Source of the DNA: Nitratireductor sp. | GTDB lineage: Bacteria > Pseudomonadota > Alphaproteobacteria > Rhizobiales > Rhizobiaceae | Assembly (NCBI GenBank): GCA_020637805.1 | Contig: JACKJU010000003.1 | Span: 1-64,000 of the forward strand | DNA: 64,000 bases | Direction: 5' to 3' | In this document: positions 1 through 7,664 of the stretch, piece by piece | How the letters are laid out: each line of letters opens with the position of its first letter | How positions within the stretch are numbered: the stretch's first letter is position 1 | Program-made: the position numbers and the translations under genes | Notes under the pieces: model-generated | What the model saw: the letters and a program-made list of their open reading frames with translations, nothing else | Databases searched by the model: none | Told to the model about the DNA's origin: nothing

Positions 1-43
1 TGCATGACAGCTCCATATTAACGGGAACGGAGCACAAGGAAAG

Positions 44-946
44 GTGTTTCAGGTGACGTCGGTTTTCTTCCTGCCGGGTTCTGTGTCCCGCTCAAGGATG
101 CTGTCGGCAGGCCTGCTTCTGGCGATGCTTGCATGTGCCGCAATTGGCGCAATGCCCCGCACCGCCTTTGCCCAGCAGGTCAGCATTCCTAATTTCTGGG
201 ACCCAAACGAGCGCTTTCTGAAACCCGATCTCTCGATGCGCCCGCGCGTGCGCTTTCTGACGACCACCGATTTTCCGCCTTTCAACTTCATCGACCGCAA
301 GAAACGCCTGACCGGCTTTCATGTCGACCTGGCCCGCGCCATCTGCGAGGAACTCGATATCCTGCCGAAATGCCAGATCCAGGCACTGCCATGGGACGAA
401 CTGCAAAAGGCGATGGCGGATGGCGAGGGCGACGCCATTATCGCGGGACTGGAAGTCACGGAATCGAGCCGCAAGACCTACGATTTCTCGCGCACCTATC
501 TTTCGATTCCCGCCCGCTTTGTGACAAGGCGCACCGCCAGGCTCGAGGAACCGGTTTATGAAAACCTGTTCCGCAAGACCGTTGGCGTCGTTCAGGGGTC
601 CGTGCATGCCAGGTTCTTCGAGCAGGCATTCGGCGAGCGCAAGTTCGTTGCATTTCCCACGCGCCAGACCGCCTTCAATGCCCTGAAGGATGGCAGTGTC
701 GATGCCGTGTTCACCGATGCACTGAGCGCCTCGTTCTGGCTTGCTTCCACCGACAGCGACGAGTGCTGCGCCTTTTCGGGCGGTCCCTACATCTCGCGCG
801 AGTTCTTCGGCGACGGCATGGCGATTGCAGTCAACAAGGGCGATACGGAACTGGCCGAGGGCTTCAACTACGCCCTCAAGGCAATCAACGACAACGGCAC
901 CTTTCGCAGCCTCTACCTGAAGTACTTTCCGCTCGGCCTGTTCTGA
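44..946 (+). CDS. Periplasmic solute-binding protein, family 3 (amino-acid type)
   Basis: A 300-residue exported protein of the bacterial extracellular solute-binding family 3, which captures polar amino acids or similar small solutes for ABC importers. A hydrophobic stretch at residues 20-38 followed by an AFA/QQ-type signal peptidase site near residue 44 indicates periplasmic location. The mature part shows the family pattern: the strand-loop FLTTTDFPPFNFID, then LTGFHVDLARAICEEL, then a DAIIAGLEVTESSRKTYDFS segment. GTG at 44 is chosen because AAGGA lies just upstream; ATG at 98 would give a more compact signal peptide. No permease or ATPase gene is next to it inside the window, so a partner lies to the left or the protein is an orphan. 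Ligand unknown. Confidence 0.85.
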   Translation: MFQVTSVFFLPGSVSRSRMLSAGLLLAMLACAAIGAMPRTAFAQQVSIPNFWDPNERFLKPDLSMRPRVRFLTTTDFPPFNFIDRKKRLTGFHVDLARAICEELDILPKCQIQALPWDELQKAMADGEGDAIIAGLEVTESSRKTYDFSRTYLSIPARFVTRRTARLEEPVYENLFRKTVGVVQGSVHARFFEQAFGERKFVAFPTRQTAFNALKDGSVDAVFTDALSASFWLASTDSDECCAFSGGPYISREFFGDGMAIAVNKGDTELAEGFNYALKAINDNGTFRSLYLKYFPLGLF

Positions 947-952
947 TCGTTC

Positions 953-1741
953 TCACAGCTTGCGGAACGGGATCATCAGCGTCCAGCCGAGAAGCGTGGG
1001 CCGCTCGTCCTGCCAGGGCTTCAATCCGATCTCCATGCCGTCATGGCCCTTTTCGGGCTGGGCAACATAGGTTGAAAACATGCGGTCCCATATGGACAGG
1101 TTGAAGCCGTAATTGGAGTCGTGTTCATCACGGATGACAGAATGGTGCACGCGGTGCATGTCCGGCGTTACGATGACAAGGCGCAACCATCTGTCCAGCC
1201 ACAGTGGCAGGCGGAAATTGGCATGGTTGAACATGGCCCCCCCGTTGAGAACGATCTCGAATACGAGAACGGCAGCAGCCGGTGCGCCCAGCGCCAGCAC
1301 CAGCGCGTATTTTACCGCCATCGAAGCGATGATCTCCACCGGATGGAAGCGGATGGCGGTCGAGACATCGATGTCGACATCCGCATGGTGCATGCGGTGG
1401 AAGCGCCAGAACAGGGGTACCTTGTGGGACAGCAGGTGTGAAAACCACACGGTGAAATCGAGCGCCAGAAAGGAAACCGCGAATGCCAGCCAGTAGGGGG
1501 CATCGATCAGGTTGAACAGGCCGACACCGTTTTCGGCAGCCCACAGCGCCCCGCCGACGGCAGCTGTCTTGAACAGAAGGCGCACCAGAACGGAATCCAC
1601 GATGACGATTGTCCAGTTGGTGAACCAGCGCTTCGCCTTGACGGGTTTGAGCTGGCGCCGCGGCGCGAAATATTCGAGCGCCGCCATGGTGATGAACAGG
1701 GCGGCAAAGACGCCGACACGGACAAGAGCTTCATTTGGCAT
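953..1741 (-). CDS. Sterol desaturase / fatty acid hydroxylase superfamily membrane protein
   Basis: A 262-residue integral membrane di-iron enzyme of the fatty acid hydroxylase superfamily. Hydrophobic segments lie near residues 5-25, 45-70, 80-100 and 145-165. The three histidine clusters that bind the two irons are visible: HLLSH (HX3H), HRMHH (HX2HH) and HRVHH (HX2HH), in the usual order. Members hydroxylate or desaturate lipid chains or carotenoids, and the exact lipid substrate cannot be inferred here. It converges on the upstream binding-protein gene with a 6-base gap and is transcribed away from lysK, so it is probably a single-gene unit. Confidence 0.85.
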   Translation of the reverse strand: MPNEALVRVGVFAALFITMAALEYFAPRRQLKPVKAKRWFTNWTIVIVDSVLVRLLFKTAAVGGALWAAENGVGLFNLIDAPYWLAFAVSFLALDFTVWFSHLLSHKVPLFWRFHRMHHADVDIDVSTAIRFHPVEIIASMAVKYALVLALGAPAAAVLVFEIVLNGGAMFNHANFRLPLWLDRWLRLVIVTPDMHRVHHSVIRDEHDSNYGFNLSIWDRMFSTYVAQPEKGHDGMEIGLKPWQDERPTLLGWTLMIPFRKL

Positions 1742-1854
1742 GCGCTGAACGGACTCCGGATTTCTACCCGGCGAATGTGGCGCGCCTTCACTGCACTTTC
1801 AAATCAAGCCGGGGTGAAGAGGCAAGGGCGAATTGCCGCGCCTGATCATGCCCT

Positions 1855-1889
1855 TGCAGGCGCAAGGCGCGGCCTCTTTTTGCGCTGCA
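1855..1889. other. Inverted repeat in the leader region of lysK
   Basis: TGCAGGCGCAA (1855-1865) is complementary to TTGCGCTGCA (1880-1889) with a single bulged G, giving a stem of about 10 bp. It lies in the 232-bp region between the divergent desaturase and lysK genes, about 85 bp before lysK. It could be a transcript hairpin or a protein site. No known riboswitch class was recognised. Confidence 0.35.
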
Positions 1890-1973
1890 CCACTTTTCTT
1901 GTTCCCCGCGATGCTCTAAACCGGCCTGCATCCGGCTTTTCCAAGCGAATATGCCGGCAGAACTCCGAAAAAC

Positions 1974-3611
1974 ATGAACTGTGGAACCCGCAAGATGCCC
2001 GCTACCGCGCTGCCCGAACTCGACCTGTCGCCCGAACTCATCGAGGCCGCAGGCAAATCGAAGGCCTGGCCCTTCGAGGAGGCGCGAAAGATCATCAAGC
2101 GCTACGAGAAGGAAGGATTTCCAGACGAGGTCCTTTTCGAGACAGGTTATGGTCCGTCCGGCCTGCCGCATATCGGCACGTTTGGCGAAGTCGCGCGCAC
2201 GACGATGGTGCGCACTGCGTTCCGGCTTCTGACCGGCGACAAGGTGAAGACCCGCCTGCTGTGCTTCTCCGACGACATGGACGGCATGCGCAAGGTGCCG
2301 GAGAATGTACCGCAGCAGGAGCTTCTGAAGGAAAACCTGCACAAGCCGCTGACTGTCGTGCCGGATCCGTTCGGCGAATTCGAAAGCTTTGGCCATCACA
2401 ACAATGCGATGCTGCGCCGCTTTCTCGATACCTTCGGCTTCAACTACGAATTCGCGTCCGCCACCGACTATTATCGTTCCGGCTCGTTCGACGATGCGCT
2501 GCGGCACGCCGTCGAGAAATACGATGACATCATGCAGGCGATGCTGCCCACGCTGGGCGAGGAACGCCAGGCGACCTACTCGCCCTTTCTGCCGATTTCG
2601 CCGAAGACCGGACGCGTTCTCTACGTGCCGGTGAAGAAGGTCGATGCCGAGAACCACACCATCACCTTCGACGACGAGGATGGCGAGGAAATCACCCTTC
2701 CGGTAACCGGCGGCCAGGTGAAGATGCAGTGGAAGCCAGATTTCGGAATGCGCTGGGCAGCCCTCGGTGTCGACTTCGAAATGTTCGGCAAGGATCACGG
2801 CCCGAACGCCGCGCTCTACGACCGCATCTGCCGTATTCTCGGAGGACGCGCGCCTGAACACTTCGTCTACGAACTCTTCCTGGACGACAAGGGCGAGAAG
2901 ATTTCGAAATCGAAGGGCAACGGCCTGACGATCGATGAATGGCTGACCTATGCCCCGACCGAAAGCCTGGCGCTTTTCATGTTCACCAAGCCGAAAACCG
3001 CCAAGCGCCTGTTCTTTGACGTTATCCCGCGCCAGGTGGATGAGTACTTCCAGCATCTTGCCGCATATGAGGGCCAGGATGACGCGGCACGGCTGAACAA
3101 TCCAGTCTGGCACATCCACAACGGAAATCCGCCCAAGGCGAATATGCCGGTGTCTTTCTCAATGCTGCTGAACCTTGTCAGCGCTTCCAACTCGGAAGAC
3201 AAGGAGACGCTTTGGGGCTTCATCCGCAACTATGGCGAGGACCTGTCGCCGGAAAGCCATCCCAAGCTCGACGAACTTGTAGGCTACGCCATCCGCTACT
3301 TCCACGACTTCATCGCGCCGAACAAGCAGTTCCGTGCGCCGACGGAAGAGGAGAAGAAGGCGCTTACGGATCTCGACGGCAAGCTTTCGGCACTCGACCC
3401 GCATGCCGATGCAGAAACCATCCAGACGGAAGTCTTCACGGTAGGAAAAGACCACGGCTACGAGAACCTGCGCGAATGGTTTCAGGCGCTCTACCAGATC
3501 CTTCTGGGCCAGGAGCAGGGCCCGCGTTTCGGTTCCTTCGTGCAGCTTTACGGCATCGAACCGACCCGCAAGCTGATTGCCGAGGCGCTGGCTGGAAAGC
3601 TGGCTTCCTGA
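1974..3611 (+). CDS. lysK: Lysyl-tRNA synthetase, class I
   Basis: A 545-residue cytoplasmic class I lysyl-tRNA synthetase (LysRS1), which charges tRNA-Lys with lysine using ATP. The Rossmann-fold signature appears as GLPHIGTF near residue 61 and the KMSKS-type loop as KISKSKGN near residue 308. The C-terminal half is the alpha-helical anticodon-binding region, and the length fits the family. Class I LysRS in place of the common class II enzyme is characteristic of archaea and of many alphaproteobacteria. Neither ATG 1974 nor ATG 1995 has a strong Shine-Dalgarno sequence; 1995 is a reasonable alternative start. The gene converges with the LuxR gene downstream. Confidence 0.96.
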   Translation: MNCGTRKMPATALPELDLSPELIEAAGKSKAWPFEEARKIIKRYEKEGFPDEVLFETGYGPSGLPHIGTFGEVARTTMVRTAFRLLTGDKVKTRLLCFSDDMDGMRKVPENVPQQELLKENLHKPLTVVPDPFGEFESFGHHNNAMLRRFLDTFGFNYEFASATDYYRSGSFDDALRHAVEKYDDIMQAMLPTLGEERQATYSPFLPISPKTGRVLYVPVKKVDAENHTITFDDEDGEEITLPVTGGQVKMQWKPDFGMRWAALGVDFEMFGKDHGPNAALYDRICRILGGRAPEHFVYELFLDDKGEKISKSKGNGLTIDEWLTYAPTESLALFMFTKPKTAKRLFFDVIPRQVDEYFQHLAAYEGQDDAARLNNPVWHIHNGNPPKANMPVSFSMLLNLVSASNSEDKETLWGFIRNYGEDLSPESHPKLDELVGYAIRYFHDFIAPNKQFRAPTEEEKKALTDLDGKLSALDPHADAETIQTEVFTVGKDHGYENLREWFQALYQILLGQEQGPRFGSFVQLYGIEPTRKLIAEALAGKLAS

Positions 3612-3650
3612 AGCATGCATAAGGGGCGCGGCCACCACGGGTCGCGCCTG

Positions 3651-4202
3651 CTATTCCGCAATAGCCTCCATGGCACCAGGCTTGCGCTGCTTTCTGGCCG
3701 GCTCGAAATCGCCGACCAGCGCATCTATGAGGACTGACAGCAGTTCTGCCTGGTTGCGGGTGCCGGACTTGCGGTAGATATTGTTCAGATGCGCCTTGAT
3801 CGTACCCTCTGCACTGCCGCGCAGCGATGCAATTTCAGGGATCGGGAATCCCTTTACGAGCAACATGCAGACCTCGCGCTCGGAACCGGTCAGTTGCCAC
3901 TCCGTGAAGTGATGCTCCATGACCTCGTGGACCGCACGCTTGGCGATGTCGAGCCGCTGCTCGAGCTTCTTCTTCTTGCGCGACAGCCAAACGAGGTATC
4001 GGAACTCGAAGATGCATGCCGCCAGCAGGCTCAAGCTGGCGACCGCTTCCATGACCAGATAGAAGCGGTCGGCAGCGATGTTTCCAAGCTCCTCATAGTC
4101 TGTGAAGACGTCCGAGACGAAGAAGAACGTGCAGAAAAGCTGGATGACGATCAGGAGGACTACTGACAGGGGGGCCGAAAAGACTTTGTTGATCCACCGC
4201 AC
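3651..4202 (-). CDS. Membrane-anchored LuxR-family transcriptional regulator
   Basis: A 183-residue protein with two predicted transmembrane helices at residues 10-30 and 48-70 around a short extracytoplasmic loop. A basic RKKKKLEQR segment and a C-terminal LuxR/GerE helix-turn-helix at about residues 100-165 follow (LTGSEREVCMLLVKGF, then GTIKAHLNNIYRKSG). It has no receiver or autoinducer-binding domain, so any signal must be sensed at or in the membrane. It is the last gene of a three-gene unit with a cytochrome b561 and a PepSY protein (14-base gap to the cytochrome gene). That suggests it reports on the redox or envelope state; this role is inference. Confidence 0.82.
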   Translation of the reverse strand: MRWINKVFSAPLSVVLLIVIQLFCTFFFVSDVFTDYEELGNIAADRFYLVMEAVASLSLLAACIFEFRYLVWLSRKKKKLEQRLDIAKRAVHEVMEHHFTEWQLTGSEREVCMLLVKGFPIPEIASLRGSAEGTIKAHLNNIYRKSGTRNQAELLSVLIDALVGDFEPARKQRKPGAMEAIAE

Positions 4203-4215
4203 CTGTCTGCTCCCA

Positions 4216-4776
4216 TCAGTTCCTGAATTCCTTTACACCCGTCACCATCGCCTTTGGAAGGTTTACCTTCAGTCGCAGGCTTTCGAAGATGACGGCTGCA
4301 ATGTGCAGGGCAACCGAAAACTCTGCCCAGAAGACGGCAGCTTCATGAAGCTCTTCCATCCATCGCACGCCCCAATAGGCATCTGTCGTCATAAGATAGC
4401 CGGATGCGGCGATGACGATGAGGGTCAGCAGTAGGTTGTAGATCATCAGCGCACCCAGGGGCGTATGGCCCATGTGCAGGCGCTTGCGGTTCGAGGCGAT
4501 TTCCATCACCTGCTCGCTGGCACCCTTCAGATTGGGTGGGAAGTTGGAAAACCTGGCGTATTTCGTGCCGATGAAACCCCAGACGATCCGAAAGGCTACG
4601 GCTCCGGCGACGAAGTAGCCGATCCACAAGTGTATCTTGCTGTCGCCTTCGACGAACAGCGCATTGGCGGTGAACGCAATCACGAGGGACCAGTGGAATA
4701 TCCGTATGAGCGGGTCCCAGACCCGTGTTTGTCCTGCGGGCGAAATTGCCTCGCTTGCTGCGTTTGCATTGGTCAT
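4216..4776 (-). CDS. Cytochrome b561-family membrane di-heme protein
   Basis: A 186-residue four-helix membrane protein of the prokaryotic cytochrome b561 / Ni-hydrogenase b-subunit superfamily. Candidate heme-ligating histidines occur in RIFHWSLV near residue 28, KIHLWIGY near 50, the HMGHTPLGAL segment near 102 and VALHIAAV near 158, matching the family spacing. Such proteins move electrons between the quinone pool and a periplasmic or soluble partner. The neighbouring PepSY protein (56-bp spacing) is a plausible partner, because b561/PepSY pairs are recurrent in proteobacteria. The LuxR protein downstream may be controlled by this electron flow. Confidence 0.88.
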   Translation of the reverse strand: MTNANAASEAISPAGQTRVWDPLIRIFHWSLVIAFTANALFVEGDSKIHLWIGYFVAGAVAFRIVWGFIGTKYARFSNFPPNLKGASEQVMEIASNRKRLHMGHTPLGALMIYNLLLTLIVIAASGYLMTTDAYWGVRWMEELHEAAVFWAEFSVALHIAAVIFESLRLKVNLPKAMVTGVKEFRN

Positions 4777-4832
4777 GGTGTCACACTCCGGGTTTTCCGG
4801 TTGCCGGAAGGCAACCGGAAATCGCTGCTGGT

Positions 4833-5099
4833 TCAGTTGATATCCTGCGTGCGTACGATCTTCATGCTGTCGTCCAGAAAGAGCTGTACCTTCTTGCCGT
4901 CCTTCATCGCATAGACCTCGTACATGCCGTCTTCCATGTCCACCTTGCGAACGTCATAGCCCTGGCCGGTGAGGTTGGCGCGAATCTGGTCCTGCTTTGC
5001 AGCATCGGCGGCCTGTTCGCTACCTTCGGCGAAGCTTGCAGCAGCCGTGCCGAGCAGAAGGCTGGAGGCAACGAGAGTGGAGGTAAGAATCTTTTTCAT
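4833..5099 (-). CDS. Small secreted PepSY-domain protein
   Basis: An 88-residue exported protein. Residues 1-24 form a clear signal peptide ending ASFA/EG. The remainder is a single short PepSY-like unit (IRANLTGQGYDVRKVDMEDG, then YEVYAMKDGKKVQLFLD). Lone PepSY proteins in proteobacteria are usually periplasmic and often sit beside cytochrome b561 genes; their biochemical role is poorly defined. The AGGAG ribosome-binding site is 6 bases before the ATG, inside a predicted long hairpin (5101-5170), so translation may be conditional. It is first in the operon with the cytochrome b561 and LuxR genes. Confidence 0.85.
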   Translation of the reverse strand: MKKILTSTLVASSLLLGTAAASFAEGSEQAADAAKQDQIRANLTGQGYDVRKVDMEDGMYEVYAMKDGKKVQLFLDDSMKIVRTQDIN

Positions 5100-5100
5100 T

Positions 5101-5170
5101 TGGGTTCTCCTGTGGAAAATCGGAATTCCGTCCCGGCGGATTTGCCGGTGACGGGACAGGAGATGGACCC
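5101..5170 (-). promoter_or_regulatory. Nested hairpin in the PepSY leader that sequesters the ribosome-binding site
   Basis: Read on the minus strand, GGGT-cca-TCTCCTGT (5170-5156) pairs with ACAGGAGA-ACCC (5113-5102). This makes 12 base pairs around a 3-nt bulge and includes the AGGAG ribosome-binding site of the PepSY gene. Nested inside is a second stem, CCGTC-a-CCGGC pairing with GCCGG-GACGG around an AAATCC loop. The start codon follows directly. This geometry is that of a cis-acting translational switch. No known riboswitch or RNA-thermometer family was recognised. Confidence 0.55.
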
Positions 5171-5270
5171 AAAATGCAGCTGGATGAATTGGTCCGCAGT
5201 TGTAGATCGGGTTTCTATAACTCTGGTTTAGGTCTTGATCCCGGCAGAGACGCGCGAACGTTGGGTTGGT

Positions 5271-6029
5271 TCAGGGGCTGCCCCAGATGCCCCGGTTTGC
5301 TTGGCGGGCCTGCTTCTCAAGTTCCTTGAGGTTGGGGTCAGAGGCTTCGGCCCAGCCGTTCTCCACCATCCATTCGCCAAGATCGGATTTGCCCGTGCTG
5401 CAGGTCGCCACCCACTTTCCGCTCTTGCTGCCCTCCAACGGATCGCAGGTAATCGTGCGGCTGCGGATGAAGCGCTGCAACTGCGCCCTGGCGAAATTCC
5501 CGCATGGCCACTGACCGTCCTCGCTTTCGCATTTGCGGTCGACCGGCAACGGCTTGATTCCGGCGAGCGTGATTTCGGTGCCGTCCGCAACGATGATATT
5601 TGCGGCTTCGACAACCGGCAGGGGAAAGTCTTTCCGCTCGCTGTTCGGATCGGGCAATGACGGATTTTCATGGACTATGCCGGGCAGGCGGACAACCTTG
5701 TCCCCCTTCAATCGGGGGCCGGCTATGCCGTCGATAACGCGCACGTCCTTGCGTCTCTGTTCGATGGCGGGCAGGGGCGGCCCAGGTTCCGCAGAGGCTT
5801 CTTCCTGCGTCGCAGCAGGTTCGATTGTGGTTTCGCCACTCCGGTCGGGCTTGTTTCCCGCGGCAGTATCGCGCGCCTTCTGGACGATCTCGTCGCGCTT
5901 TGCGTCCAGGGTCTGCTTGCGCGCCTCGGCTTCCTCATCGTTGCCTGTGCAGCCGGCAAGCGCCACGAGCACAAGACAAATGGCAATGAGCCAACCGGCG
6001 CGCGGAAAGCCGGATGACGGTGCGATCAT
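5271..6029 (-). CDS. Lipoprotein with thermonuclease-like (SNase fold) C-terminal domain
   Basis: From ATG 6029 this is a 252-residue lipoprotein: the signal sequence ends in LVALAGC (lipobox). A charged Glu/Lys/Ala-rich linker runs to about residue 95. The C-terminal domain resembles the staphylococcal-nuclease-like family: GTEITLAGIKPL, a paired-cysteine segment CESEDGQWPCG, a further cysteine in TITCDPLEG, and the closing LGEWMVENGWAEA and QARQANRGIWG motifs. In this family the last motif is the usual end of thermonuclease-like domains. The catalytic Arg/Glu set of true nucleases is not obvious, so nuclease activity is uncertain. An ATG at 6062 and a TTG at 6092 are possible earlier starts, but 6029 gives a textbook lipoprotein signal. 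Confidence 0.75.
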   Translation of the reverse strand: MIAPSSGFPRAGWLIAICLVLVALAGCTGNDEEAEARKQTLDAKRDEIVQKARDTAAGNKPDRSGETTIEPAATQEEASAEPGPPLPAIEQRRKDVRVIDGIAGPRLKGDKVVRLPGIVHENPSLPDPNSERKDFPLPVVEAANIIVADGTEITLAGIKPLPVDRKCESEDGQWPCGNFARAQLQRFIRSRTITCDPLEGSKSGKWVATCSTGKSDLGEWMVENGWAEASDPNLKELEKQARQANRGIWGSP

Positions 6030-6128
6030 GGAAGGTTCACCGTTTGCCAGGGGCCGAGTCATGCCCTGATTGGGCCATGTAGGAAAACGCAATGCAAGTA
6101 GTGTTCAAGCAATCGGCGCCGGAAGCGG

Positions 6129-6791
6129 CTACTGGCTCGCCCATATGATCCGGGCCATCCATTCGATGTCCTTCTTCTGCAGCGTCCTGCCTTCATGCTC
6201 CGGGTTGATCGAGGCAAGTTCGACGATGGAGGCGGTCTGGCGGTTCAGGACCTTGGCCATCACCTCGCCCTCGGTTGTCTTGACCACCACGCGGTCGCCC
6301 TTGCGCACGTTCTCTCCGGGCGCGACGATGATCGTGTCTCCGTCCCGGTAGAGCGGCATCATCGATTCGCCGGAAACCTCCAGCGCATAGATGTTCTCAT
6401 GTTCGGGGGCGGGAAACTGGACCTCGTCCCAACCCTGTCCGGCAGGAAAGCCACCATCGTCGAAGAAGCCGCCCGTGCCAGCCTGCGCCATGCCAAGCAA
6501 CGGAACGGTGCGCAACCTGCCAAGCGGAAACCGGCTGCCGATCTCGGAAGCATCCAGTGGCTTTTCCTCGACCAGCGCCATGAAATCGGAAAGAGCGGTG
6601 TCGGTGGCCTTAAGCGCCTTGGCGATCGATTCCGTGGATGGCCAGCGCGCCCGTCCCTGGCCGGTAATGCGTTTCGACTTGTTGAAGGAAGTCGGATCCA
6701 GCCCCGCGAGCTTGGCAAGGCCGGACGGGCTGAGCTTGTGCTGATCAGCCAGGGCGTCGATTGCGGCCCAGATACGCTCGTGTGACAGCAT
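6129..6791 (-). CDS. CI/LexA-like S24 repressor with N-terminal helix-turn-helix
   Basis: A 220-residue regulator with an N-terminal XRE-like helix-turn-helix (residues 5-70: LADQHKLSPSGLAKLAGLDP) and a C-terminal peptidase S24 domain from about residue 115. The self-cleavage dyad is present: Ser in SGESMMPLY and Lys in GEVMAKVLN. S24 repressors either autocleave upon RecA activation or act as stress-responsive repressors. No recognisable Ala-Gly cleavage site could be assigned with confidence. It stands alone between the nuclease-like lipoprotein and the isomerase genes. A perfect 20-bp palindrome about 50 bp upstream is a likely autoregulatory operator. Confidence 0.9.
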   Translation of the reverse strand: MLSHERIWAAIDALADQHKLSPSGLAKLAGLDPTSFNKSKRITGQGRARWPSTESIAKALKATDTALSDFMALVEEKPLDASEIGSRFPLGRLRTVPLLGMAQAGTGGFFDDGGFPAGQGWDEVQFPAPEHENIYALEVSGESMMPLYRDGDTIIVAPGENVRKGDRVVVKTTEGEVMAKVLNRQTASIVELASINPEHEGRTLQKKDIEWMARIIWASQ

Positions 6792-6839
6792 CTTGTTGTT
6801 TCACATGCAGGCCCGTGAGCAACCTGCACGCCTCTTGAG

Positions 6840-6859
6840 AAAAGGAATTAATTCCTTTT
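6840..6859. promoter_or_regulatory. Perfect 20-bp palindrome, candidate operator of the S24 repressor
   Basis: AAAAGGAATT/AATTCCTTTT is a perfect uninterrupted dyad located 49-68 bp upstream of the S24 repressor start and downstream of the isomerase gene. Position and symmetry fit a dimeric CI-like repressor site. The T-run on the plus strand could also contribute to termination, but no plus-strand gene ends here. Confidence 0.5.
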
Positions 6860-6938
6860 TTAGCCTGACTGGCGGTTCCTTGTCCAGTGCCGCATCACGA
6901 ATCCGCCGCAGGTTCTCGCATGGTCCCGGCAGGTCCGT

Positions 6939-7556
6939 TCAGGTGGTGAAGGGCTTTCGGCCAGTTGTGAGCATCCGGTCGAGCAGGTCCAGGCGGTCCT
7001 GCCCCCAGAACGGTTCGCCGAGGTAGACATAGGTTGGCGCGCCGGTGGCATCGGCAGCGGCGGCAGCATCCGTGTTTTCCTGCCTGGTGCGGGCACACTC
7101 GTCTGTCTGCGCCAGTTCGAGCATCTTCTTGCTGTCGTGCCCGCAGGCTTCCAGGAGTTCCTCAAGAACGGTCGCGTCGGCGATGGAGCGGTCGTGGCTC
7201 CAGAGCGCCTCACCAACCGCGTGGATGAAATCGTCGGGATTGCCGCCGGAAGCCGAAATTGCGATCACGCAGCGGTCCGCCAGTTCCGGGTTGCATGGAA
7301 AGCTCTCGGGCTGGAGTTTCAGGTCGAGGCCACGCCATTCCGCCATACGCTGCAATTCGATGAGGCGGTAGCGCTGGCGGAGCGGCGAGCGCTGGCCAAG
7401 GGGCACGGACCCCGACACCTGCCACACGCCGCCGATATTGATCGGCCGGTAGCGGATTTCCTTCCCGTGCCGTTTGGCAATCTCGACAAAGGCGCGGTGC
7501 CCAAGCCACACAAACGGTGAAACCAGTGTGAAATAGTAGTCGATGGTGCCGCTCAT
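6939..7556 (-). CDS. 2-hydroxychromene-2-carboxylate isomerase family (DsbA-like fold) protein
   Basis: A 205-residue soluble protein of the glutathione-dependent 2-hydroxychromene-2-carboxylate isomerase (NahD-like) family, a branch of the thioredoxin/DsbA fold. The family opening DYYFTLVSPFVWLGHRAF carries the Ser that in NahD positions glutathione. The C-terminal GAPTYVYLGEPFWGQDRLD matches the conserved GVPTFVV..EMFFGQDRLD pattern. The start at 7556 (MSGTIDYY) fits the family. Many members act in degradation of polycyclic or other aromatics, but no aromatic pathway is linked here. It is divergent from the SDR gene, with a shared control region. Confidence 0.85.
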   Translation of the reverse strand: MSGTIDYYFTLVSPFVWLGHRAFVEIAKRHGKEIRYRPINIGGVWQVSGSVPLGQRSPLRQRYRLIELQRMAEWRGLDLKLQPESFPCNPELADRCVIAISASGGNPDDFIHAVGEALWSHDRSIADATVLEELLEACGHDSKKMLELAQTDECARTRQENTDAAAAADATGAPTYVYLGEPFWGQDRLDLLDRMLTTGRKPFTT

Positions 7557-7605
7557 GGTTTCCTCATGGATTGTCTGTTCGCACTTGCACAAAAACTGCA
7601 ATATG

Positions 7606-7628
7606 CTTCAAATAGCCTATTGTTGAAG
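7606..7628. promoter_or_regulatory. Inverted repeat in the divergent isomerase/SDR promoter region
   Basis: CTTCAA (7606-7611) and TTGAAG (7623-7628) are separated by an 11-bp AT-rich spacer, which is itself nearly symmetric (ATAGCCTAT). It sits between the divergent starts at 7556 and 7665, the expected place for a regulator of both genes. The cognate regulator is not identified. Confidence 0.4.
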
Positions 7629-7664
7629 TGGCTGCCAGTGGTGTGGCCTATGGGGAGAAATGTC

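Noticed and set aside
1788..3119. Long open frame on the minus strand opposite lysK
   Set aside because: It is an antisense shadow of the class I lysyl-tRNA synthetase gene, has no recognisable domain, and arises from GC-biased codon usage.
6840..6859. Canonical alphaproteobacterial LexA box
   Set aside because: The dyad lacks the GTTC-N7-GTTC-type direct repeat of alphaproteobacterial LexA sites.
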